From contig NZ_JADOGI010000002.1 in the NCBI RefSeq assembly GCF_015645445.1, positions 1 through 64,000 on the forward strand: DNA of 64,000 bases, in the 5' to 3' direction. Origin of the DNA: Nonomuraea cypriaca. GTDB lineage: Bacteria; Actinomycetota; Actinomycetes; Streptosporangiales; Streptosporangiaceae. The notes beneath the pieces are model-generated. The model had not been told where the DNA came from. It searched no databases and saw only the letters and a list, made by a program, of their open reading frames with translations. Both the position numbers and the translations under genes were made by a program. Below are positions 1 through 6,833 of this stretch, one piece after another (the stretch's first letter is position 1; each line of letters starts with the position of its first letter).

Positions 1-95
1 CCCTGACCGCGCGTCCCGACTGCCCGTCCCGACTGCCCGCCCTGGCTGCCCGCCCTGACCGCGCGTCCCGACGGCGCCCTGACGGCGGGCTGACC
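1..95. repeat. GC-rich imperfect tandem repeats
   Basis: Short units built from ccctgaccgcgcgtcccgac and cccgactgcccg recur across the first 90 bases. The longer unit appears near 1-20 and again near 54-73. Several copies contain TGA, as in other repeat tracts of this window that derive from gene 3' ends. The gene they may follow lies outside the window, so the origin is unknown. Confidence 0.55.
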
Positions 96-119
96 TGCCC
101 ACAGCTCGCCGGGGGACCG

Positions 120-148
120 TTGCCAACTCGGCGTTATTCTGTATACAG
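120..148 (+). promoter_or_regulatory. Promoter overlapping a GntR-type palindrome, oxygenase operon
   Basis: TTGCCA at 120-125 and TATACA at 142-147 are 16 bp apart and make a reasonable sigma-70-like promoter. The -10 box lies inside the perfect palindrome CTGTATACAG (139-148), which resembles operators of FadR/FCD-type GntR regulators (TGTATACA core). The predicted transcript would start only a few bases before the ATG at 158, so the mRNA is probably near-leaderless. No GntR gene lies in the window, so the regulator is unassigned. Confidence 0.6.
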
Positions 149-157
149 TTTTCAGCC

Positions 158-1333
158 ATGCACTCCGTAGTGGTGGTGGGCGCCTCGCTCGCCGGGCTCC
201 GTACCGTCGAGGCGCTGCGCCGCGAGGGCTACGCCGGTCGGATCGACGTGATCGGCGCGGAGACCCACCTGCCGTACGACCGCCCGCCCCTGTCGAAGGG
301 CGTGCTCACGGGGACGGCCGAGCCCGCGGCGGTGGCGCTGCGGCAGCAGCCCGGCCTCGCGGCCGACTGGCACCTCGGCGAGCGCGCCGTCGCCCTGGAC
401 GCCGCGGGCCGCGAGGTCGTGCTGGCGAGCGGGCGACGGGTCCCCTACGACGGCCTGGTCGTCGCCACCGGGGCCACGGCCCGCCGCATCCCCTCGATCC
501 CGCATCACCTCGACGGCGTCCTCACGCTGCGCACCCTGGACGACGCGGTCGCCCTGCGGAGCGCGCTGGCCGGCCGCCCGTCCGTCGTGATCCTGGGCGG
601 CGGCTTCATCGGCACCGAGGTGGCGTCGAGCTGCCGGACGCTCGGCCTCGACGTCACCCTGGTCACCCCCGACCCCGTGCTCGCCCGCGCCCTGGGCCCG
701 CTGTCCGCCGGCGCGGCGGCGCGCGCCGCCGACCACGGTGTCAGGATCCTGCATCCCGCCACCGTCGAGGAGGTGCGCGGTGGCCGGCGAGTGGCGGAGG
801 TCGTCCTCGCCGACGGCCGCGTGCTGCCGGCCGACGTGCTGGTCGTGGCGGTGGGCGCCGCCCCGGAGACCGGTTGGCTGCGGGGCTCAGGCGCCCGCCT
901 CGACGACGGGGTGGTCTGCGACGCCGGGCTGGGCGTCGCGGGCCTGCCCGGGGTGGTCGCCGCCGGCGACGTGGTCCGCTGGCCCCACCCGATGCTCGGC
1001 GGCGAATTGCTGCGGCTGGAGCACTGGACGAACGCCGCGGAGCAGGCGGCGACCGCGGCGCGGCGGCTGCTGCACGGCCCGGCCGCCGCGCCGTGCAGCC
1101 CGATCCCGTCGTTCTGGAGCGACCAGTTCGGCATCCGGCTCCAGGGCGTCGGCCTCCCGGCCCTCGCCGACGAGACGCGGCTGGTCGAGGGCGACCCGGC
1201 GAGCGGCCGCTTCGTGGCCGAATACCGCCGCGCGGGCGCACTGGTCGGCGCGGTGACCGGCGGCACGGCCCGTGCGCTGCTGCCCTATCGGCGCCTCCTC
1301 ACGACCCCTCAGCAGCCGGCCGCGGCCCGGTGA
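158..1333 (+). CDS. FAD-dependent ferredoxin reductase
   Basis: A 391-aa NAD(P)H:ferredoxin oxidoreductase of the rubredoxin/putidaredoxin-reductase type, expected to pass electrons from NAD(P)H through FAD to the ferredoxin at 3266. The N-terminus has a Rossmann FAD motif (VVVVGASLAG), followed by YDRPPLSK, the second NAD-binding glycine motif GGGFIGTE near residue 149, and the late FAD motif AAGDVVRWPHP with EHW near 290-310. It is full length for the family. It is first in a four-gene operon; the next gene starts 27 bases after its stop. There is no Shine-Dalgarno sequence, in line with a near-leaderless mRNA. Confidence 0.9.
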   Translation: MHSVVVVGASLAGLRTVEALRREGYAGRIDVIGAETHLPYDRPPLSKGVLTGTAEPAAVALRQQPGLAADWHLGERAVALDAAGREVVLASGRRVPYDGLVVATGATARRIPSIPHHLDGVLTLRTLDDAVALRSALAGRPSVVILGGGFIGTEVASSCRTLGLDVTLVTPDPVLARALGPLSAGAAARAADHGVRILHPATVEEVRGGRRVAEVVLADGRVLPADVLVVAVGAAPETGWLRGSGARLDDGVVCDAGLGVAGLPGVVAAGDVVRWPHPMLGGELLRLEHWTNAAEQAATAARRLLHGPAAAPCSPIPSFWSDQFGIRLQGVGLPALADETRLVEGDPASGRFVAEYRRAGALVGAVTGGTARALLPYRRLLTTPQQPAAAR

Positions 1334-1360
1334 CCGGCAAAAGCACCTTGGAGCAGCAAG

Positions 1361-2692
1361 TTGACTGACACACACCAGAAACCACGAGTGCGGGCGATAG
1401 ATATGGAAACTCCCTCGGAGACCGCTGAGCGGCTCCACAAGACGGTGCTGCCGGAGGAAGGCCTCATCCCGGCGTACGTGCACACCGACCCCGACGTCTA
1501 CCGGCTGGAGCTGCAGCGGCTGTTCGGCCGTGCCTGGCTCTTCGTGGCGCACGAGTCGGAGATCCCCAAGCCGGGCGACTTCGTGGTCCGCGACATGGGC
1601 GAGGCCAACGTGATCGTCTCCCGGGGCGACGACGGCAAGGTGCGGGTCTTCCTCAACTCGTGCCGGCACCGCGGCATGAAGCTGGCCTGCGAGGACCTGG
1701 GCAACGGCCCGTCGTGGCGCTGCGCGTACCACGGCTTCACCTTCCGCAACGACGGCTCGTTCCTCGGCGCGCCGTACCAGCGCTTCGCCTACTCAGAAGG
1801 GCTGGACCGTGAGTCGCTGCGGCTCGTGGAGGCCCGCAGCGACGCCTACGGCGGGCTGATCTTCGCCACCTGGAACCGCGCGGCCGAGCCGCTCGCCGAC
1901 TTCCTCGGCGCCATGACCTGGTATCTCGACATCTTGGTCGGCCGGGCCGAGTTCGAAGTCGTCGGCACGCCGCAGCGCTGGATCGTGCCAACGGCCTGGA
2001 AGCTGCCCGCCGAGAACTTCGCCTCCGACGCCTACCACACCGCCACCACGCATGCCTTCCTCGCCAAGCTCGGCCTGGTCAGCGGGGTCGACTTCGGCCG
2101 GCTCGGCTACCACGTCGACGCCGGCAACGGCCACGGGCTGGGCATCGGGGTGCAGGACGACGGGCCGTGGTATCCACCCGAGCTGCGCCAGGAATATGAG
2201 CGCAACCTGTCGCCCGACCAGCTCGCCCTGCTCGACCGGATCAAGAACTTCCACGGCAACGTCTTCCCCAACCTGTCGTTCCTCATCCCCAACGTCATCG
2301 AGTTCGGCGGGCGCCGGGTCACCGGCATGACGCTGCGGCAGTGGCAGCCGATCGGGCCCGACAGCATCCAGGCGTGGTCGTGGCACCTCGTCGAGAAGGG
2401 GGCGCCCGAGTGGTGGAAGGAGCTGGGGCGCAAGGCGTACATCCAGACCTTCGGCACCTCCGGGATGCTGGAGCAGGACGACACGGAGAACTGGGAGGCG
2501 CAGACGCGCAACTCCCAGATCGCCCTGACGCTCGACGAGCCCGTGATGCTGCACTACGGCATGGGCATCGGGCGCGAGCCGATGCGCGACTTCCCGGGCC
2601 TCGGGACCGTCTACGACGGCAAGTTCAACGAAGCCGCGGCCCGGTCGTTCTACCGCCGCTGGCTCGACCTGGTGGCAGGTGAGACGCGATGA
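1361..2692 (+). CDS. Rieske ring-hydroxylating dioxygenase, alpha subunit
   Basis: The 443-aa catalytic subunit of an aromatic-ring-hydroxylating oxygenase. The Rieske [2Fe-2S] ligands are C101-x-H103 and C121-x2-H124. The mononuclear iron site is visible as D223-x2-H226-x4-H231, with a later acidic cluster (EQDDTENW) in the right place for the third ligand. The start is a TTG at 1361 with a weak purine stretch before it; an in-frame ATG at 1403 is the alternative and would not remove a domain. With the beta subunit, ferredoxin and reductase it forms a complete three-component system. The substrate cannot be read from sequence; benzoate- or phenylpropionate-like aromatic acids are guesses. 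Confidence 0.92.
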   Translation: MTDTHQKPRVRAIDMETPSETAERLHKTVLPEEGLIPAYVHTDPDVYRLELQRLFGRAWLFVAHESEIPKPGDFVVRDMGEANVIVSRGDDGKVRVFLNSCRHRGMKLACEDLGNGPSWRCAYHGFTFRNDGSFLGAPYQRFAYSEGLDRESLRLVEARSDAYGGLIFATWNRAAEPLADFLGAMTWYLDILVGRAEFEVVGTPQRWIVPTAWKLPAENFASDAYHTATTHAFLAKLGLVSGVDFGRLGYHVDAGNGHGLGIGVQDDGPWYPPELRQEYERNLSPDQLALLDRIKNFHGNVFPNLSFLIPNVIEFGGRRVTGMTLRQWQPIGPDSIQAWSWHLVEKGAPEWWKELGRKAYIQTFGTSGMLEQDDTENWEAQTRNSQIALTLDEPVMLHYGMGIGREPMRDFPGLGTVYDGKFNEAAARSFYRRWLDLVAGETR

Positions 2693-3240
2693 CCGTGACG
2701 ATCGACCCCGGCCTGCTGGCCGGCTTCACGCCCGCCGCGCGGGTGCCGCTGGAGCTGCGGATCGCGGTCCAGGACTTCCTGGTGGACGAGGCCGAGCTGC
2801 TCGACTCCCGGCGTTTCGACGAGTGGCTGGAGCAGTTCACCGACGACACCGAATACCGCGTGCCCGTGCGGATCACCCGGCGGCTGGGCAACCCCGACGT
2901 GGTGGACGACATCTTCCACTTCGACGAGAACAAGACCAGCCTCGGCCTGCGTGTCCGCCGGCTGGGCACCAACGTCGCCTGGGCCGAGGACCCGCCCTCC
3001 TTCACCAGGCGGTTCGTCACCAACGTCAAGGTCGTCTGGGGCGAGAGCGTGGAGGAGTTCGCCGCACGCAGCTACCTGCTCCTCTACCGCAGCCGTGGCG
3101 ACCGCGGCACGCACGACCTGCTGTCCGGGGAGCGTCAGGACCTCCTGCGGCTGGAGGGCGGCCGGCTCCGGATCGCCCGCCGCCGCGTGGTCCTCGACCA
3201 GGCCACCCTCGGCACCAAGAACCTGGCGATCTTCCTCTGA
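2689..3240 (+). CDS. Ring-hydroxylating dioxygenase, beta subunit
   Basis: A 183-aa small subunit with the SnoaL/NTF2-like fold typical of dioxygenase beta subunits. It supports the alpha3beta3 assembly and carries no cofactor. Recognisable stretches are the N-terminal QDFLVDEAELLDSRRFDEWL segment and the central RRLGTNVAWAEDPPS, FVTNVKV and RSYLLLYRSR strands. Its ATG overlaps the alpha-subunit stop as ATGA, so translation is probably coupled and the subunits made in equal amounts. Length is normal for the family (about 170-190). Confidence 0.9.
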   Translation: MTVTIDPGLLAGFTPAARVPLELRIAVQDFLVDEAELLDSRRFDEWLEQFTDDTEYRVPVRITRRLGNPDVVDDIFHFDENKTSLGLRVRRLGTNVAWAEDPPSFTRRFVTNVKVVWGESVEEFAARSYLLLYRSRGDRGTHDLLSGERQDLLRLEGGRLRIARRRVVLDQATLGTKNLAIFL

Positions 3241-3265
3241 GCGCCGATCCGGAAGGAACCCTTTG

Positions 3266-3460
3266 ATGCGCGTCATTCTCGACACCCAGAACTGCCAGGC
3301 GTACGGCAACTGCATGCTGACCGCGCCCGACGTCTTCGACCTGGACGAGGAGGCCGGGACCGCGATCATCCTGCGGGAGCGGCCGCCCGCGGAGCTGCGG
3401 GCCGCCGTGGAGGAGGCCGTGCGCAGCTGCCCGGTCCAGGCCCTCACCCTCGAGGACTGA
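3266..3460 (+). CDS. Small ferredoxin, single [3Fe-4S]/[4Fe-4S] type
   Basis: A 64-aa ferredoxin, the electron carrier between the reductase at 158 and the oxygenase. Cluster ligands are C10, C16 and C55 (CPV motif). The position that holds the fourth cysteine in [4Fe-4S] proteins is Y13 (C-x2-Y-x2-C), so a [3Fe-4S] or unusual cluster is expected, as in actinobacterial P450 ferredoxins. The start at 3266 follows GGAAGGA at 3251-3257; a TTG directly before it is less likely. It closes the operon. It could also serve the P450 at 10590, whose own ferredoxin-reductase gene is damaged. Confidence 0.88.
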   Translation: MRVILDTQNCQAYGNCMLTAPDVFDLDEEAGTAIILRERPPAELRAAVEEAVRSCPVQALTLED

Positions 3461-3471
3461 CCGTCCGCGCC

Positions 3472-3581
3472 GTGCTCAGCCGGCGTCCACGCGGCGGTCA
3501 GCCGACATCCGTGCCGTGCTCAGCCGGCATCCGTGCCGTGCTCAGCCGGCATCCGTGCCGTGCTCAGCCGGTGGCCGTGCG
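3472..3581. repeat. 22-bp tandem repeat built from the MerR gene 3' end
   Basis: About five copies of a 22-bp unit (gtgctcagccggcatccgtgcc). TCA, the complement of a TGA stop on the minus strand, falls at 3475, 3498, 3520, 3542 and 3564, a spacing of 22-23. The last is the actual stop codon of the MerR gene. The tract therefore looks like tandem duplication of that gene's last codons and stop. Copies are shorter and more regular than CRISPR repeats and have no spacers. Confidence 0.85.
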
Positions 3582-4018
3582 GCGGCCGGGGGCCCATAGG
3601 CGGTCGGCGTCGCCGGCGGCGAGCCGGCCTCGGTAGACGTCTATCTTGTGGTCGATGAGCTTGAGGTTTTCCTGTACCTCAGCGAGCTTGGCGGCCACGT
3701 CGGCGCTGTGGGCCTCCAGGAGGGCGAGTCGCTCCTCTTCGTTGCCGTGCCCGGCGGCCACGAGCTCGGCGTAGCGCCGGATGGTCCTGATGGGCATGCC
3801 GGTGGCCCGCAGCCTGGTGCAGACGGTGATCCAGTCCAGGTCGAGCTGGTGGTAGCGGCGCCGCCCGCCGGCGGTGCGGTCGACGGGGGTGACGACCAGG
3901 CCGGCGCGTTCGTAATAGCGCAGGGTGTGGGCGCTGACGCCGGTGCGGTGGGCGGCCTCGGCGATGCTAGGCCCGCCTGGGGGTCGGAGCGCGCCGGCCG
4001 CGGTTTGACTTCGAGCAT
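3564..4018 (-). pseudogene. MerR-family regulator, single-base frameshift near 3970
   Basis: The frame ending at 3564 encodes a clear MerR protein: IAEAAHRTGVSAHTLRYYER as the wing-helix start, then AGLVV, GGRRRYHQLDLDWI, MPIRTIRRYAEL and a C-terminal coiled coil (LAEVQENLKLIDHKI). That frame has no start codon upstream of the helix-turn-helix. The only ATG, at 4018, opens a different frame (MLEVKPRPARSDPQAGL) that flows into the MerR sequence if one base is restored near 3969-3972 (GGCCTAGCATC read as GGCCT[G]AGCATC). So it is a one-base deletion or a sequencing error. By analogy it would control the divergent exporter at 4044. An internal start at 3797 would give only the coiled coil. Confidence 0.8.
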
Positions 4019-4035
4019 GCTCTAAATCCTAGCGT
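4005..4035 (+). promoter_or_regulatory. MerR-type promoter with 19-bp spacer
   Basis: TTGACT at 4005-4010 and TAGCGT at 4030-4035 are 19 bp apart, the overlong spacing typical of MerR-activated promoters. The spacer holds the palindrome GAGCATGCTC (4013-4022) with partly symmetric flanks, the expected operator. Transcription would begin at about the ATG at 4044, giving a leaderless mRNA for the exporter. The start codon of the MerR gene itself lies inside the palindrome. Confidence 0.72.
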
Positions 4036-4043
4036 CGTGGGTC

Positions 4044-5513
4044 ATGAGTTCTTCAACGCCGCTCCAGGCCACGGCCGGCGAGCTCAGCAGGCGCCGGCGG
4101 CTTCTGGTGCTCGCCATCTGCTGCGCCAGCATGATCGTCGTGGTCATGGACATCTCCATCGTCAACGTCGCGCTGCCGGCGATTCGCGGCGACCTCGGCG
4201 CCTCGGTGTCCGGCCTGCAGTGGACGGTCGACGCGTACACGCTGGTGCTGGCCGGTTTCCTGGTGCTGGCCGGGTCCACCGCCGACCGGGTCGGACGCCG
4301 GCGCGTCTTCCAGGTGGGCCTCGCCGTCTTCGGGCTCGGCTCGCTGCTGTGCGGCCTCGCGCCGGGCGTCGGCTGGCTGATCGCGGCGCGTGCGCTGCAG
4401 GCCGTCGGCGGCACGATGCTCAACCCGGTGGCGATGGCGATCGTCGCCACCACGTTCCCCGACCCGGCCGAGCGGGCCAGGGCCATCGGCGTGTTCGGCT
4501 CGATGTCCGGCCTGTCGCTGGCGCTGGGCCCTATCCTCGGCGGCGCCCTGGTCGACGGCTTCGGCTGGCACTTCATCTTCTGGATCAATGTGCCGATCGC
4601 GGCCGCCGCGATCGTGTTCACCGCGCTGTTCGTGCCCGAGTCCCGTGCCGTGCGGGCGCGGCGGTTCGACCCGGTGGGCCAGTGCCTGATGATCGTGATG
4701 CTGAGCGGCGTCGTCTACGCGGTCATCGAGTCCGGCGGGTCGGGCTGGACCTCGCCGGTGGTCCTCGGCTCGCTCGCCGTCGCCGTGCTCGGCGCGCTGG
4801 GCATCCTCGGTTACGAGCCACGCCGCGCCGACCCGCTGCTCGAGCTGCGCCTCTTTCGCAGCGTGCCGTTCAGTTCGGCGATCCTGACGGCGCTCTTCGC
4901 CCTGTGCGGGTTCAGCGCGTTCCTGTTCGTGACAACCCAATACCTCCAGGACGTACGCGGCATGTCCGCGCTCACGGCCGGTCTGTGCCTGCTCCCTGTC
5001 GGGGTGCTGATCGTGGTGCTCTCCCCGCTGACCGGCCGGCTGGTCGGCGCGCGCGGTCCCAGGCTGCCGCTGGTGGTCGCCGGGGCCGCGCTGGCACTGG
5101 GCGGCGGCGCGTCTCTCTGGCTCGGCCCGGCCACCCCGCTACCGTACGTGCTCGCGATCTACCTGCTGTTCGGCGTCTTCCTGGGCACCGTCAACCCGCC
5201 GATCACCAACACGGCGGTCTCCGGAATGCCCCGTTCGATGGCCGGTTTGGCCACCTCGCTGTCCTCCGCCGGCCGGCAGACCGGCACCACGCTGGGCGTC
5301 GCGATCTCCGGGACGATCGTGGGATCGGCCCTGGCCCGCGGCGGGACGGCGTTCACCGACGCGGAACACGGCGTGTGGTGGCTGGTGCTCGGGCTCGGCG
5401 TCGGCATCCTGGTCCTGGGACTGGCCAGCACCGGGCGCCGGGCCCTGGACACCGCCACGCGGGCTGCGGCCTCGTTCGCGGGCGGCCCATCGGGCCGCGA
5501 CCACCTCGTCTGA
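4044..5513 (+). CDS. MFS drug exporter, DHA2 (14-TM) family
   Basis: A 489-aa major-facilitator protein of the EmrB/QacA type, a proton-driven multidrug exporter in the cytoplasmic membrane. It shows MDISIVNVALPAI in TM1, the motif-A region GSTADRVGRRRVF, and motif C in TM5 (GLSLALGPILGGALVDGFGWHFIFWINVPIA), which marks exporters. The length fits 14 segments. It is divergent from the MerR gene and probably under its control. No Shine-Dalgarno sequence precedes the ATG, in line with leaderless transcription. The 3' end and stop context are echoed in the repeats just downstream. Confidence 0.92.
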   Translation: MSSSTPLQATAGELSRRRRLLVLAICCASMIVVVMDISIVNVALPAIRGDLGASVSGLQWTVDAYTLVLAGFLVLAGSTADRVGRRRVFQVGLAVFGLGSLLCGLAPGVGWLIAARALQAVGGTMLNPVAMAIVATTFPDPAERARAIGVFGSMSGLSLALGPILGGALVDGFGWHFIFWINVPIAAAAIVFTALFVPESRAVRARRFDPVGQCLMIVMLSGVVYAVIESGGSGWTSPVVLGSLAVAVLGALGILGYEPRRADPLLELRLFRSVPFSSAILTALFALCGFSAFLFVTTQYLQDVRGMSALTAGLCLLPVGVLIVVLSPLTGRLVGARGPRLPLVVAGAALALGGGASLWLGPATPLPYVLAIYLLFGVFLGTVNPPITNTAVSGMPRSMAGLATSLSSAGRQTGTTLGVAISGTIVGSALARGGTAFTDAEHGVWWLVLGLGVGILVLGLASTGRRALDTATRAAASFAGGPSGRDHLV

Positions 5514-5600
5514 GGCGTCCGGCAGGGCCTGTGGCGCCCCCCGCAGGGCGTGAGGCGCCCGGCAGAGCCGCACATGGGCAGGAGGACCTCGTCGTCTGAG
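5502..5600. repeat. Stop-codon-spanning imperfect repeats after the exporter gene
   Basis: Starting at the TGA of the exporter (5511), three units of 19-21 bp follow: 5511-5529, 5530-5550 and 5551-5569, each with a ggc-g-ccggcagggc-like core; the first and third begin with TGA. The preceding cctcgtctgagg is echoed at about 5587-5600. This is the same type of tract as at 3472, 25282 and 35641. Confidence 0.65.
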
Positions 5601-5605
5601 GTCGG

Positions 5606-5782
5606 TCAGAGCCTCACCATGGGGAGGAAGACCTCGTCGACCAGTTCGGTGAGGGTCTCCTCGGAGATGCTCGCGTCCGGGTTCATCAGATATTCCTGGC
5701 GCAGGAGGAGGACAGGCACGGTCGCCACGCGGGGCCTCAGCGCGGCGGGCCTGGCCTCGCCGCGCGCCACCGCCCTGCCCAG
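5606..5782 (-). pseudogene. TetR-family regulator, C-terminal remnant
   Basis: The minus strand ending in TGA at 5606-5608 reads as the last ~58 residues of a TetR regulator (RGEARPAALRPRVATVP, LLLRQEYLMN, TELVDEVFLPMVRL), the usual end of a TetR_C domain. No DNA-binding helix-turn-helix lies upstream. The frame instead runs into the opposite-strand fragment that begins near 5785, so the rest of the gene has been deleted. It is short, has no start and is not expected to be functional. Confidence 0.7.
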
Positions 5783-5784
5783 GC

Positions 5785-6240
5785 AACCTGCCGTACCTCG
5801 GGGAGGTGCTGGCCACGCACAGAAGTCAGTTCCTCGGCGAGAGCCCGATCCCGGAGGACGGCGTGCTCGCGAGCCGGGCCCAGCCCGCCGTCACCGCACT
5901 CTACGAGCGCCGCCGCGAGCTGCCGGAGAGCCTGCGGATGTTCCTCGGCGACTGCCCTCCCGGCCTGGAGATCAGACGGTTCAGGATGGCAGGGCGCGAC
6001 ATCGTGACGCTCGTCCCGGACGTGGTCCTGCCCGTCGCGGTCTACTACGCCTGTCGCTGGTCCGGCATGGACGAGGAGACCTCGCTGTCGCCGGCCGCGG
6101 CGGCCGCCCTCGTCCGCGTGCTGATGGCCGCCGCCGTCGAGCGCCGGTTCAACGGCCTGGCCGCGCTGGTCTGCGCCGGCTTCGCGATCGGCCTGCTGCT
6201 GGCCCTCCTCACCGGCCACCCGCGTTATATCCCTGGGTGA
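5785..6240 (+). pseudogene. Truncated membrane protein, VC0807-like tail
   Basis: The open frame from about 5785 (first usable start GTG 5806) encodes a soluble stretch I do not recognise. It is followed by two hydrophobic segments resembling VC0807-type membrane proteins (VVLPVAVYYACRWSGM, then RRFNGLAALVCAGFAIGLLL, LLTGHPR). The frame stops at 6240, where related proteins continue. Upstream it abuts the TetR tail with no promoter or ribosome site. Both ends appear cut, so I call it a remnant. The family match is from memory and moderate. Confidence 0.5.
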
Positions 6241-6298
6241 CGACGGCGCGGAGCTGCGTCCGCTCGAGCCGTGGCAGGCCGCCACGTTCCTGGAGCAC

Positions 6299-6778
6299 AT
6301 GGACCGGGGCCGGGAGTTCATCGGGTGGCACATCGCGCTGCCGGACAAGGTCACGGATCTGGAGCCGAGCCGCTCCTACCTCCAGGCGTACGCCGACCAG
6401 GCCGCGGCCGACACCGCGCGGATCTACGGCATCTGGGCGGACGGCAAGCTGGTCGGCGGGGTCCTCTTCCGTACGATGGACGTCGAGCGGGGCACCGCCG
6501 AGGTGGGTTGCTGGCTGGAGCCGTCGGCGGTGGGCAAGGGGCTAGTGACCGGGGCCGCCCGGATGATCATCGACTGGGCCGTCGAGCAGCGCGGCATCCA
6601 CCGCGTGGAGTGGGTGGTCTCGTCCGGCAATGAGGCGAGCATCGCCGTGGCCCGGCGACTCGGGATGACCAGAGACGGCGTTCTGCGGGAGAGCTACCCC
6701 TATCGGGGAAAGCGGCTCGACATGGAGATCTGGTCGGTGCTCGCGCCGGAATGGCGCACGGCCCGGCAGGAGGTCTGA
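6299..6778 (+). CDS. GNAT acetyltransferase, RimJ/RimL-like, 5' end probably lost
   Basis: A 159-aa N-acetyltransferase of the GNAT fold. The acetyl-CoA loop region reads GCWLEPSAVGKGLVTGAARMIIDWA, followed by the RVEWVVSSGNEASIAVARRLGM strand-helix typical of RimL-like enzymes, and a C-terminal FRG-type YPYRGKRLDMEIWSVL. In-frame homologous sequence continues upstream of the ATG at 6299 (LGDDGAELRPLEPWQAATF, from 6233), but no start codon is found there. The first strand and helix were therefore probably joined to the upstream remnant by a deletion. It may still be made from 6299 as a shortened protein; activity is uncertain. Confidence 0.68.
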   Translation: MDRGREFIGWHIALPDKVTDLEPSRSYLQAYADQAAADTARIYGIWADGKLVGGVLFRTMDVERGTAEVGCWLEPSAVGKGLVTGAARMIIDWAVEQRGIHRVEWVVSSGNEASIAVARRLGMTRDGVLRESYPYRGKRLDMEIWSVLAPEWRTARQEV

Positions 6779-6833
6779 AACACCGCCTGCGCGGGTCCGC
6801 GTCCGCCCGATCCCAGCGAACCGCGGGCCTGGA

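Noticed and set aside
5550-6545. A 331-codon plus-strand frame
   Set aside because: It crosses three unrelated remnants in different frames and has no homologous segment of its own.
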